A stretch of DNA of 64,000 nucleotides from assembly GCA_023412215.1 (NCBI GenBank), contig JAEYNX010000034.1, forward strand, positions 124,001 to 188,000. The letters are read 5' to 3'. Positions 8,344 through 16,168 of this stretch are shown here, piece by piece. A program made the translations under genes and the position numbers. The first letter of the stretch is position 1, and every line of letters begins with the position of its first letter. This stretch comes from Bacillota bacterium. GTDB lineage: Bacteria > Bacillota > Clostridia > Oscillospirales > Ruminococcaceae. The notes below the pieces were generated by a model. The model searched no databases. It saw only the letters and a program-made list of their open reading frames with translations, and was not told the origin of the DNA.

Positions 8344-8730
8344 ATGAACGTTCATATTACACATTTGGCAGTATATGCCACCAACCTTGAGAAGTCAAAG
8401 GAATATTATGTCAACTACTTCGGCGGGACGAGCAACGCGCTTTATAAAAACGCTAAGGGCTTCTCCAGCTACTTTATTACCTTTGGCAGCGGCGCGCGGC
8501 TTGAGATTATGCATCATACGGAGCTTGAGCAGCGGCCGGTGATCGATAAGGTAAACGGCTGGAGCCACGTGGCCTTTTCGGTGGGGGACAGAGAAACGGT
8601 GCTGTCACTCACCGAGCGGATGGTGGCGGACGGATATGAACTGTACAGCCCTCCGCGCCAGACCGGCGACGGCTATTTTGAGAGCTGTGTGGCAGACCCG
8701 GACGGAAACCGGGTGGAAATCACGGAATAA
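8344..8730 (+). CDS. VOC-superfamily (glyoxalase-like) protein
   Basis: A 128-residue vicinal-oxygen-chelate fold protein with the two-module pattern: HITHLAVYATNLEKSKEYYVNYFG at the N-terminus and WSHVAFSVGDRETVLSLTERM then DPDGNRVEITE at the C-terminus. Metal ligands expected in the family map to His near residue 7, Glu near 58 (ARLEIMHHTE), His near 77 and Glu near 126. It could be a lactoylglutathione-lyase-like or fosfomycin/bleomycin-resistance-like enzyme; the substrate cannot be assigned. ATG 8344 has AAGGAG upstream. Confidence 0.8.
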   Translation: MNVHITHLAVYATNLEKSKEYYVNYFGGTSNALYKNAKGFSSYFITFGSGARLEIMHHTELEQRPVIDKVNGWSHVAFSVGDRETVLSLTERMVADGYELYSPPRQTGDGYFESCVADPDGNRVEITE

Positions 8731-8853
8731 CGCGGGAATCATAGCAACGGGTTTAGACAATCTCCGCACATCGGGCAGATGAAAGCACAATAAAACGATT
8801 GGTTCATACCGAGCCTTTCACGCTAAATACAGGACGTAAACAGGAGAAGAAAG

Positions 8854-9732
8854 ATGAAAGAGAACAGGCTGGCGTTCCCCATACGGTCGATACTGCTTAT
8901 TTACTGCACCTGCTTTGTGTTCAGGGCGATTGAATACATGTTCCTTCGCACCGATCAAAGCCTCTTCGGCGAAGCGTTTATACACAAACTGGTCGGCATC
9001 CTCATCCTTGCGCTGGCGATAAGGTATTTCGCCTTTCGGTGGCAGGAGGTAGGCTTTGCGGTACAGGACGCCTGGAAAAAGGTACTCTACGGCCTGCTGC
9101 TCGGCTTATCCGTTTTCTTCGTTGCCTATGGGACCGAATTCCTGATACAGCACTCTGCGGGCAATACCCCTTCTTTGCAGGTGTATGTAACCAGCTATGC
9201 CATCGACGGCAATCAGGGCAAGCAACTGGGGCTGTTGTTCTTCGTCTTCTGTATCGTCGGCAATATTATTAACGTCGCCATGGAGGAAGGCGTCTTCCGC
9301 GGCCTGTTTGTCAAGCTGATACAAACAAAGCACTCCTTCTTAAAGGCCATGATTCTCTCCTCTGTGCTTTTTGGCTTCTGGCACATCGCGGCGCCGGTGC
9401 GCAGCCTGCTGGACGGAGAGATCAGCCCCGTCGGAGCGGTAATGTCCATCCTGATGCTCGTGCTCACAACGGGAATTACCGGCGCAAAGTTCTGCCTGCT
9501 CACCAAACTCACCGGCTCGCTTTGGATGTCTATGGCCGACCACTTTGTCAACAACGCTATCATCAACATGCTGCATGTTGTTACGGTCTCAGGTGCGGAT
9601 GAACTGCAGGTTGTGCGCATCTCCATCGCCCAGACGGTATCCTTCATTGTGGTGCTTATCCTCTTTTTCAAAACCGGCGCACACCGCAAGGCTACCTTCC
9701 GCGGCTTTGAAGAACGAGTTGCCGCTCAATAA
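8854..9732 (+). CDS. CPBP-family intramembrane glutamic endopeptidase (CAAX protease-like)
   Basis: A 292-residue polytopic membrane protein with about eight hydrophobic segments. Motif 1 is EEGVFRG with E144, E145 and R149; motif 2 is FGFWH with H177; an HFVNN motif near residue 230 completes the ABI/CPBP (Rce1-like) active site. In Firmicutes such proteins act in bacteriocin maturation or self-immunity, or have unknown proteolytic roles. AGGAGAAGAAAG precedes the start. No bacteriocin-like peptide is seen beside it. Confidence 0.8.
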   Translation: MKENRLAFPIRSILLIYCTCFVFRAIEYMFLRTDQSLFGEAFIHKLVGILILALAIRYFAFRWQEVGFAVQDAWKKVLYGLLLGLSVFFVAYGTEFLIQHSAGNTPSLQVYVTSYAIDGNQGKQLGLLFFVFCIVGNIINVAMEEGVFRGLFVKLIQTKHSFLKAMILSSVLFGFWHIAAPVRSLLDGEISPVGAVMSILMLVLTTGITGAKFCLLTKLTGSLWMSMADHFVNNAIINMLHVVTVSGADELQVVRISIAQTVSFIVVLILFFKTGAHRKATFRGFEERVAAQ

Positions 9733-9800
9733 ACCTTCCCCCTACAGGACTGGGTAATGCTTGATGATCGCTCCCCTATTGGGTATTGTCTTTACAACAC

Positions 9801-9843
9801 AAAACGGCGCCCCGAAAGATAAACTCTCGGGGCGCCGTTTTTT
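9801..9843. terminator. Bidirectional terminator between the CPBP and oxidoreductase genes
   Basis: AAAACGGCGCCCCGA pairs with TCGGGGCGCCGTTTT (arms 9801-9815 and 9827-9841), with a T-run on both strands. It serves the convergent genes on either side. Confidence 0.9.
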
Positions 9844-9858
9844 ATATAGGTTCGGTTT

Positions 9859-10392
9859 TTATAGGCTCATACCAAGCTCAATCGCCTTCAGGTTGCTTTC
9901 CAGCAGCTGCGCCTTTTTGGGGGGAACGCACTTTTCGAGCGACTTCTTAACGGAGTCCATCGAGGCGAAGCCCGTTTCTTTTAAAATCTTGCCGAGGATA
10001 ATCATGTTGGCAAGGCCGTGAAAGCCCTTCTCGTCGGCAAGTGAGGTCGCTTCGATATAGTAGGCGGAGACATCGGCTCGGTCGGTTTTCTTGCTGATGA
10101 GCGTACTGTCTACCACCACGATACCGCCCTTTTCAACGCTGCCGATAAACTTATCGTAGGAAGGGGCGTTCATAACACCGAGCACGTTGGGGTTTACCAC
10201 CAGCGGGGAACCGATGGGCTCGTCCGAGATGCAGATACTGCAGTTGGCGGTGCCGCCGCGCATCTCCGGCCCATAGGACGGCAGCCACGAGATCTCCTTG
10301 CCCTCGATAAGCCCCGCATAGGCCATTACCTTGCCCGCGAACAGGATGCCCTGCCCGCCGAAGCCCGCAAGAATCGTATTCTGTGTATTCAT
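9859..10392 (-). CDS. 2-oxoacid:ferredoxin oxidoreductase, gamma subunit
   Basis: A 177-residue gamma subunit (KorC/VorA-type) of a thiamine-pyrophosphate-dependent 2-oxoacid:ferredoxin oxidoreductase. Family marks are the N-terminal AGFGGQGILFAGKVMA, SYGPEMRGGTANCSI and the C-terminal LGKILKETG segments. It is the last gene of a four-subunit operon (ferredoxin, alpha, beta, gamma) and starts one base after the beta stop. The complex oxidatively decarboxylates a 2-oxoacid to its CoA ester, reducing ferredoxin; 2-oxoglutarate or branched-chain 2-oxoacids are the likely substrates. Confidence 0.88.
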   Translation of the reverse strand: MNTQNTILAGFGGQGILFAGKVMAYAGLIEGKEISWLPSYGPEMRGGTANCSICISDEPIGSPLVVNPNVLGVMNAPSYDKFIGSVEKGGIVVVDSTLISKKTDRADVSAYYIEATSLADEKGFHGLANMIILGKILKETGFASMDSVKKSLEKCVPPKKAQLLESNLKAIELGMSL

Positions 10393-10393
10393 A

Positions 10394-11146
10394 TTACAGC
10401 GTGCCCTCCTCGGTTTTGTCTTTGTATACGCCCAGAGGGTAGTAAGGAATCATGTTGCCGCGCAGCCACTCGAACGCGTCTTCGGGAGAAAGCCCCCAGT
10501 TGGTGGGGCAGGTGGAGAGCACCTCGACAATCGAGAAACCCTTCTTGTCAAGCTGCGCCTGAAAGGCCTTCTTGATTGCCTTTTTGGCGTTCTTGACATT
10601 GGGCACATTATCCACCGAAACGCGCTCGGCGTATGCCACGCCGTCAAGGGTGGAGAGCATCTCGCAGATGCGGATGGGATGCCCGGCGGTGGACACATCG
10701 CGCCCGTAGGGGGTGGTCTGCGTCACCTGATTCGGCAGCGTGGTGGGCGCCATCTGCCCGCCGGTCATGCCATAGATGGCGTTATTAATAAAGATGATGG
10801 TGATGTTCTCGCCGCGTGTCGCAGAGTGTACCGTTTCGGCGGTGCCGATGGCGGCAAGGTCGCCGTCACCCTGATAGGTGAACACCACATTCTCCGGGAT
10901 CGCCCTCTTTAAACCGGTCGCCACAGCGGGCGCTCTGCCGTGCGGTGCCTGCACCATATCGCAGGAGAAATAGTCATAGGCCATAACGGCGCAGCCTACC
11001 GGCGCAACGCCGACTGTCTTACCCTCAATGCCCAGCTCGTCGATTACCTCGGCCATCAGACGGTGAATAATGCCGTGCGTGCAGCCGGGGCAGTAATGAA
11101 ACGGCGCATCGGTGAGCGCGTGCGGCTTTTGAAATACGATAGCCAT
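10394..11146 (-). CDS. 2-oxoacid:ferredoxin oxidoreductase, beta (TPP-binding) subunit
   Basis: A 250-residue thiamine pyrophosphate subunit (KorB-like). FHYCPGCTHG near the N-terminus is the family cysteine motif. GDGDLAAIGTAETVHSATRG...INNAIYGMTGGQMAPTT contains the GDG and NN marks of TPP and magnesium binding. It is directly adjacent to the alpha gene: the alpha stop TAA is followed at once by this ATG. The closely matching YGMTGGQ and APTT segments favour the KOR/VOR group over pyruvate oxidoreductases. Confidence 0.88.
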   Translation of the reverse strand: MAIVFQKPHALTDAPFHYCPGCTHGIIHRLMAEVIDELGIEGKTVGVAPVGCAVMAYDYFSCDMVQAPHGRAPAVATGLKRAIPENVVFTYQGDGDLAAIGTAETVHSATRGENITIIFINNAIYGMTGGQMAPTTLPNQVTQTTPYGRDVSTAGHPIRICEMLSTLDGVAYAERVSVDNVPNVKNAKKAIKKAFQAQLDKKGFSIVEVLSTCPTNWGLSPEDAFEWLRGNMIPYYPLGVYKDKTEEGTL

Positions 11147-12208
11147 TTACTGTACACCTCCCAGCTTCTTAATCTGTTCGAGCACCTCTGCGGGGGTGGG
11201 AATCACACCGCCCGTGCGGCCAAAGAAGGATACGGGCTTTTTGCCGTTTACGGCAAGGCGCACGTCATCCACCATCTGGCCCATGCTCATTTCTACGCAC
11301 AAGAACTTTTCTACCTTTTCGGCAGCCGCCGCAATCTCTTTTACGGGGAACGGCCAGAGCGTGATGGGGCGGATACAGCCGACTTTAATGCCCTGCGCGC
11401 GCGCGGACTTCACCGCGCTCTTAACGATTCTAGAGGTAGCGCCGTAGGCCACCACGGCATACTCGGCGTCGTCCATCATATAGCTTTCTGCCAACACCTC
11501 GTTGGCCTTTACGATCTCGTAGCGCTCAAAACGTTCTACCACATGGCGCTCGAGGTCGGGTGCCTGCAGATAAAGGGAGTTTACAATATTGTGCTCGCGC
11601 TCACCCCTGTGCCCGTTGGTCGCCCAAGGCTTCTCTACCATGGCGGTCGCAGCACGCTCGGGGAACTCCACCGGCTCCATCATCTGGCCCAGCATGCCGT
11701 CCGCCAGAATCATCGCGGGCATGCGGTACTGGTCGGCTTTATCAAATGCCGTAAAGAGCAGGGTAACCATCTCCTGCACGGTGGAAGGAGCGTACACCAG
11801 CAGCTGAAAATCGCCGTGGCCAAGCGCCTTGGTGGCCTGCCAGTAGTCGGCCTGCGAGGGCTGAATACCGCCGAGGCCGGGGCCGCCGCGCTGCACATTG
11901 ATGATCACGCAGGGAAGGTCGGAGCCCGCTATGTAGGAAACGCCCTCCGACTTTAAGCTCACGCCCGGTGAGGAAGACGACGTCATGGCCCTTACGCCTG
12001 CCGCCGCCGCGCCCAGCACCATATTGATGGCCGCAACCTCCGACTCTGCCTGCAGGAAGGTGCCTCCGATCTTGGGCATTCTTTTGGACATATAGGCCGA
12101 AAGCTCGGTCTGCGGTGTAATGGGATAACCGAAGAAGTGGCGGCAGCCTGCCTGAATAGCGGCTTCGGCCAGCGCTTCGTTGCCCTTCATAAGTACTCTC
12201 TCGCTCAA
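11147..12208 (-). CDS. 2-oxoacid:ferredoxin oxidoreductase, alpha subunit (VorB/KorA type)
   Basis: A 353-residue alpha subunit starting SERVLMKGNEALAEAAIQAG, the usual opening of VorB/KorA proteins, then FFGYPITPQTEL, and TSSSSPGVSLKSEGVSYIAGSDLPCVIINVQRGGPGLG in the pyrimidine-binding region. I chose TTG 12208, with AGGG 6 bases upstream, because homologues start there. The open frame runs 56 codons further but overlaps the ferredoxin gene. Substrate: branched-chain 2-oxoacid or 2-oxoglutarate, not resolvable here. Confidence 0.88.
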   Translation of the reverse strand: MSERVLMKGNEALAEAAIQAGCRHFFGYPITPQTELSAYMSKRMPKIGGTFLQAESEVAAINMVLGAAAAGVRAMTSSSSPGVSLKSEGVSYIAGSDLPCVIINVQRGGPGLGGIQPSQADYWQATKALGHGDFQLLVYAPSTVQEMVTLLFTAFDKADQYRMPAMILADGMLGQMMEPVEFPERAATAMVEKPWATNGHRGEREHNIVNSLYLQAPDLERHVVERFERYEIVKANEVLAESYMMDDAEYAVVAYGATSRIVKSAVKSARAQGIKVGCIRPITLWPFPVKEIAAAAEKVEKFLCVEMSMGQMVDDVRLAVNGKKPVSFFGRTGGVIPTPAEVLEQIKKLGGVQ

Positions 12209-12216
12209 GATAAACC

Positions 12217-12423
12217 CTACCTTTCTACTATTATTGCAACGTCGGGGCACATTGTGGCGCACATTGCACAGCCAATACACTTTTCCATCTCGGTAACCTG
12301 CGCGGGGTGGTAGCCTTTTATGTTGATATGCTCTTCCGAAAGCTTTAGTATCTTCTTCGGGCAACTCAGCACACATAAGCCGCAGCCTTTGCAGATATTC
12401 TCGTTTACCGTAATCTTACTCAT
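12217..12423 (-). CDS. 2-oxoacid:ferredoxin oxidoreductase, delta subunit (2x[4Fe-4S] ferredoxin)
   Basis: A 68-residue ferredoxin-type electron-transfer subunit. Two CxxCxxCxxxCP clusters are visible: CKGCGLCVLSCP and CIGCAMCATMCP, giving two [4Fe-4S] centres. ATG 12423 has GGAGGTG upstream; an in-frame ATG ten codons earlier has no such site. It lies 8 bases before the alpha gene start and 40 bases after the MinD-like ATPase stop, in the same orientation. Confidence 0.88.
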   Translation of the reverse strand: MSKITVNENICKGCGLCVLSCPKKILKLSEEHINIKGYHPAQVTEMEKCIGCAMCATMCPDVAIIVER

Positions 12424-12463
12424 TCCAGCACCTCCATACCATAATTTTTGCAATGCCTATATC

Positions 12464-13129
12464 TTAGTCCCAGACATTTTTAACATAGCTATCAATTGGA
12501 TAGATGTTTTCTATTTCAGTCAGCTCTTCTGCCAATGGGCGAACCGCCGCGGTGCAGATAAGCGGAAGGCCTAGTGTCTCACTCACCTCTCGCGCGAAAG
12601 CGGCAGAATCCTGAATGTCCGCTGCCGTGGTTCCTCTCGCAAGGTTTGAGTTATTTACCACCCCTGTGGCCTTTAAGCGCGACGCCGCCTCGATGTCGTG
12701 CAAAAGCGCGCTCGCTTCCTCTGGCGTACGGGTCAGGTAGCGGTAGCGGTTGATGACATACAGCATACTGTAGTTCACTTTTTCAAAGTGCGCGCGGAAC
12801 ATACCGAGCGCCACCGCGCCCGCGTCGTCGCCGCCCACATCGAAGATGACGGAGCCGCTTTGCCGCGTAAACACCGAGAACACCTCCGCCGAGAGGACGG
12901 GGATGTCCAAATTTGAATTCGCAAAGGGCGGGGCGATAAGCTTAATGCCCTGCTCCTCAAATTGCGCCTTAAAATCAGCCGTGCGGAAGTAGGGGTTGAC
13001 GATATCAAGGTCCACCACCGTCACCTCTTCGCCCTGCCTGCGCAGGTCGACGGCCAAGTTCACGGCAAGGTTCGTTTTGCCGCTGCCGTAATGGCCGGTA
13101 ACGATGATATATCGCGACAATCCGAGCAT
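12464..13129 (-). CDS. MinD/ParA-like P-loop ATPase
   Basis: A 221-residue SIMIBI-class nucleotide-binding protein. The P-loop is GHYGSGKTN near residue 11, VVDLDIVNPYFRT follows near residue 40, and FDVGGDDAGAVALG is the Walker B region. It lacks cysteine clusters and partition partners. ATG 13129 has AGGAGA upstream; an upstream in-frame start has none. Being first in the oxidoreductase operon suggests a maturation, assembly or regulatory role for that enzyme, which is inference. Confidence 0.65.
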   Translation of the reverse strand: MLGLSRYIIVTGHYGSGKTNLAVNLAVDLRRQGEEVTVVDLDIVNPYFRTADFKAQFEEQGIKLIAPPFANSNLDIPVLSAEVFSVFTRQSGSVIFDVGGDDAGAVALGMFRAHFEKVNYSMLYVINRYRYLTRTPEEASALLHDIEAASRLKATGVVNNSNLARGTTAADIQDSAAFAREVSETLGLPLICTAAVRPLAEELTEIENIYPIDSYVKNVWD

Positions 13130-13203
13130 GCTTTCTCCTGCCTTTCGCCTTAAAAAGCCCTCTGTTGGCGCAAACACGATGCGCTCAAGGGGCCAGCTTT
13201 ATT

Positions 13204-13232
13204 ATTATAACACCATCAGGCGCTTTAATCAA
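13204..13232 (-). promoter_or_regulatory. Promoter of the 2-oxoacid oxidoreductase operon
   Basis: On the minus strand TTGATT (13232-13227), 17-base spacer and TATAAT (13209-13204) lie 75 bases before the ATPase start. Confidence 0.65.
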
Positions 13233-13372
13233 CCAAAGCGCTTTGCAAAAATGTACTAACTGTATTGCCTGCGGCGGACAATTTAAACACTATTGCACAA
13301 AAATATGACATTTTATCCTGTGTTTGCAGCATATTCACCAGCGTCTAGCGCGAACAAATGTGCACATAGCTG

Positions 13373-13428
13373 TTGAAGATACTACTATAGAATGTTATAA
13401 TATTCTCAAAATATCATCCCATTTTGAG
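13373..13428 (+). promoter_or_regulatory. Promoter and start-site dyad of the sensory hydrogenase operon
   Basis: TTGAAG (13373-13378), 17-base spacer, TATAAT (13396-13401). At the expected transcription start lies an inverted repeat, CTCAAAAT (13405-13412) and ATTTTGAG (13421-13428), which could be an operator or a 5' hairpin. The leader then runs about 170 bases to the first gene. Confidence 0.6.
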
Positions 13429-13551
13429 TAACGCTGCTGTTAGCAGTTTCACTGTCCAACTTTGCCCAATGAGCGGTCATTTTTGTTTTTATAGCCGCTT
13501 TGAGGGCGCTTTTAAATTATTAACAACTGCCTTTTTGCATATGCAGGGCAG

Positions 13552-13562
13552 GCCGGAAAGGC
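13552..13562 (+). repeat. GCCGGAAAGGC leader element, copy 1
   Basis: Copy of an 11-base element that recurs before start codons in this window; here 15 bases before ATG 13578. Other copies: 16146, 21329 (minus), 36893 and a 10/11 match at 59317. Confidence 0.5.
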
Positions 13563-13577
13563 ATGGGGGAACTATTT

Positions 13578-13925
13578 ATGACCGTTGCGGATATTATTAA
13601 GCTGCTCGACGCCACCGTCATCTGCGGGGAAGAACATACGCAAAGAGAGGTACATAACGCGTGCGGGTCGGACATGATGAGTGATGTGCTGGCCTATGTA
13701 AAGGATCAGTCGGTGCTGCTCACTGGGCTTGTAAACCCTCAGGTGGTGCGTACCGCCGACATGATGGATATGGTTTGCGTGGTATTTGTACGCGGCAAGG
13801 AGCCGGACGCCTCCATCATAGAGCTTGCAAGCGAACGCCATATCGTACTGCTTAAAACCAACCACCGCATGTTTACCGCCTGCGGTATCCTCTACGCTCA
13901 TGGGTTAAGCGGAGGAACGGATTGA
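13578..13925 (+). CDS. DRTGG-domain protein, first gene of the sensory hydrogenase operon
   Basis: A 115-residue single-domain protein of the DRTGG type (named after a domain found beside CBS domains and in phosphotransacetylase-like proteins). It has alternating strands and helices: VADIIKLLDATVICGEE, DVLAYVKDQSVLLTGLVNPQVVRTADM, CVVFVRGKEP, IVLLKTNHRMFTACGILY. It probably binds a small ligand. I take ATG 13578, which has GGGGGA 7 bases upstream; ATG 13563 is five codons earlier. Its stop overlaps the next start (TGATG). Confidence 0.65.
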   Translation: MTVADIIKLLDATVICGEEHTQREVHNACGSDMMSDVLAYVKDQSVLLTGLVNPQVVRTADMMDMVCVVFVRGKEPDASIIELASERHIVLLKTNHRMFTACGILYAHGLSGGTD

Positions 13926-14347
13926 TGGCAGAGATAATTGAATTAACCTACGATGTGCCCGGGGACGATTTTACCCGTGCGGGTGAGGCCTCGAGCAACA
14001 TGAAGAAGCTGTTAAAAAAGCTTGGGGTAAACCCCGACGCCATCCGCCGCGCGGCGATTGCCATGTATGAGGGCGAGATCAACATGGTCATCCACGCGGA
14101 CGGCGGCGTGATAGACGTAAGGGTATGTGAGGAAAAGATTTCAATGGTGCTTAAAGACACCGGCCCCGGCATACCCGACATTGAGCTTGCCATGACCGAA
14201 GGCTACTCCACCGCGCCCGACAATGTGCGCACGCTGGGGTTCGGCGCGGGCATGGGGCTGCCAAACATGAAAAAATACACGGACGAAATGAGGATAAAAA
14301 GCACCGTGGGGGTTGGCACAACAGTAACCATGGTGGTGAACCTGTAA
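13925..14347 (+). CDS. Histidine-kinase-type ATPase (anti-sigma-factor-kinase-like)
   Basis: A 140-residue GHKL ATPase domain with no sensor or dimerisation part, like the RsbW/SpoIIAB serine kinases. The N-box is EGEINMVIHA (E49, N53), the G1 box is DTGPGIPD (78-85) and the G2 box is GFGAGMGLPNM (105-115). It is predicted to bind ATP and phosphorylate a partner protein. ATG 13925 overlaps the DRTGG stop; the hydrogenase-like gene follows 44 bases later. No STAS-type antagonist or sigma factor is adjacent, so the target is unknown. Confidence 0.75.
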   Translation: MAEIIELTYDVPGDDFTRAGEASSNMKKLLKKLGVNPDAIRRAAIAMYEGEINMVIHADGGVIDVRVCEEKISMVLKDTGPGIPDIELAMTEGYSTAPDNVRTLGFGAGMGLPNMKKYTDEMRIKSTVGVGTTVTMVVNL

Positions 14348-14391
14348 AGGCCGCCTGACTTCATTTTTTGCCCGTTTCGGAGGGAAGCAAC

Positions 14392-15687
14392 TTGGCTGAG
14401 AAATTCTTTCATTCCGTAACACTGGACGCCGATAAATGTCAAGGCTGCACACATTGTATCAAGCGGTGCCCTACCGAGGCTATCCGCGTACGCGACGGCA
14501 AGGCGTATATTATTTCGGATCGTTGCATCGATTGCGGTGAATGTATTCGTGTCTGCCCGCACCACGCCAAAAAGCCGGAGTATGACAGTCTTGACGTTTT
14601 AGAAAGCAAAAAATATAAGGTTGCCCTGCCCGCCCCTGCCCTTTACGGGCAGTTTAACCATCTGGACGATGTGGACATCATCCTTTCCGGCCTTCTGAAG
14701 ATGGGCTTTGACGACGTATTCGAGGTTTCGCGCGCCGCCGAGATCATCTCCGACGCGACGAGGCGGCTGATGGAGCAGGGCAAGCTCAAGAAGCCTGTCA
14801 TCAGCTCGGCGTGTCCGACGGTGGTAAGGCTTATTCGGGTGCGCTTCCCCGAGCTGCTCGACAACCTGCTTCAGCTAAACGCCCCCATAGAGCTTGCCGC
14901 CAAGATGGCGCGCGAAGAGGCCGTGCAAAAGACCGGCCTGAAACCCGAGGATATCGGTATCATCTTTATCTCCCCCTGCCCTGCCAAGGTAACCGCCGTA
15001 AAGATGCCGTTTGGCGTGTACAAGAGCGAGGTAGACGCCGTGGTTGCCATCAAGGACGTATACACCCGCCTGCTGCCTTACATGAAGGAGGTGGCGGAAT
15101 CGCCCGAAGCGCTCAGCACCTCCGGCCGCATGGGCATCAGCTGGGCCTCGAGCGGCGGAGAGGCCTCTGCCATGCTCAACGAAAACTATCTGGCCGCCGA
15201 CGGCATTGAGAACGTAATCGCCGTGCTGGAGGCCCTCGAGGACGAGAAGTTCTCCGACCTCGACTTTATAGAGTTAAACTCCTGCCCCGCCGGATGCGTG
15301 GGCGGCGTGCTGACGGTGGAAAACCCTTATGTAGCCCGCACCCGCTTAAAGCGCTTGCGCAAGTACCTGCCCGTTTCCTGCAACCGCCTGACCGACGACG
15401 TTTCCGGCAAGATAGAATGGGAGCGCAAGATAGAGTACGCGCCGGTGATGGAGCTTGCGAGCAATGTCACCGATGCGCTGCATATGTTAAACGAGTTAGA
15501 GCGCATCGCCGCCACCTTCCCGGGTATCGACTGCGGCTCCTGCGGCGCGCCCACCTGCCGCGCCCTGGCCGAGGACATTGTGCGCGGAAAGGCCACCGAC
15601 AGCCTGTGCATCTACCGCCTGCGCGAGCGCATGCAAACCCTCACCGACGAGCTTTCGCAGCTGGAGGAAAAGACCCGGACCGAATGA
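14392..15687 (+). CDS. Putative sensory [FeFe]-hydrogenase (HydS-like)
   Basis: A 431-residue protein. Residues 16-55 hold two [4Fe-4S] ferredoxin motifs. Residues 75-325 are the hydrogenase large-subunit fold with the four H-cluster cysteines conserved (C141, C196, C298, C302). The proton-relay cysteine before the first ligand is Ala140 (SSACP instead of TSCCP), and the usual ExMxC reads ELNSC. Residues 380-406 add a further iron-sulfur motif, CGSCGAPTC. This pattern matches sensory, HydS-like enzymes rather than bulk hydrogen producers. TTG 14392 has GGAGGG 7 bases upstream. Maturases HydEFG are not in the window. Confidence 0.8.
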   Translation: MAEKFFHSVTLDADKCQGCTHCIKRCPTEAIRVRDGKAYIISDRCIDCGECIRVCPHHAKKPEYDSLDVLESKKYKVALPAPALYGQFNHLDDVDIILSGLLKMGFDDVFEVSRAAEIISDATRRLMEQGKLKKPVISSACPTVVRLIRVRFPELLDNLLQLNAPIELAAKMAREEAVQKTGLKPEDIGIIFISPCPAKVTAVKMPFGVYKSEVDAVVAIKDVYTRLLPYMKEVAESPEALSTSGRMGISWASSGGEASAMLNENYLAADGIENVIAVLEALEDEKFSDLDFIELNSCPAGCVGGVLTVENPYVARTRLKRLRKYLPVSCNRLTDDVSGKIEWERKIEYAPVMELASNVTDALHMLNELERIAATFPGIDCGSCGAPTCRALAEDIVRGKATDSLCIYRLRERMQTLTDELSQLEEKTRTE

Positions 15688-15733
15688 TTGATGCACATCA
15701 ATATACTTATTCTTCCCCTTTGGAGGTAGCCCT

Positions 15734-16063
15734 GTGACTGTTCAAGAACTTGCGGAAAAGACGGGGTTTTTACTGGTTACCGGCAAAGGCAGCCTTGAAA
15801 ACACCCCGGAACATATCTATACCTGCGACCTGTTAAGCCTTGTGATGGGCCGCGCGCAGCCAAATGACGTGTGGATTACCGTCATGGGTAATGTCAACTC
15901 CGTTGCCGTCGCGGTGCTGGCCGACGTCGCCTGCATCATCCTGGCGGAGGGCATGGCGCTGGACGCCGAGGCCGCCAAAAAGGCCGCCGAGCAGGATGTC
16001 GCGGTACTTCTCAGCCCGCTCGCGGTATACGAAACCGCGCAGCGCGTGGCGCAGTATCTGTAG
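15734..16063 (+). CDS. Second DRTGG-domain protein of the sensory hydrogenase operon
   Basis: A 109-residue DRTGG-like domain (VQELAEKTGFLLVTGKGSLE, IYTCDLLSLVMGRAQPNDVWITVMGNVNSVAVAVLADVACIILAEG, VAVLLSPLAVYETAQRV). It is similar in length and layout to the protein at 13578, suggesting a heterodimer or paired ligand-binding modules. GTG 15734 has GGAGGT 6 bases upstream. It sits 46 bases after the hydrogenase-like gene. No catalytic residues are apparent. Confidence 0.65.
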   Translation: MTVQELAEKTGFLLVTGKGSLENTPEHIYTCDLLSLVMGRAQPNDVWITVMGNVNSVAVAVLADVACIILAEGMALDAEAAKKAAEQDVAVLLSPLAVYETAQRVAQYL

Positions 16064-16145
16064 GTGTTATGCGTTCACCTGCTGCCCCCTGATAAGCATT
16101 GGCTTTTATAAATAGGCAATATACCCTGCTTGCTGAGGGCGTAGA

Positions 16146-16156
16146 GCCGGAAAGGC
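16146..16156 (+). repeat. GCCGGAAAGGC leader element, copy 2
   Basis: Eleven-base element 12 bases before ATG 16169 of the PHP gene, taking the place of a normal Shine-Dalgarno. Confidence 0.5.
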
Positions 16157-16168
16157 ACAGTCATAAAC

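Noticed and set aside
10940..11956. 338-codon plus-strand open frame opposite the oxidoreductase genes
   Set aside because: His/Leu/Arg-rich shadow frame spanning two convincing minus-strand genes; no domain features.
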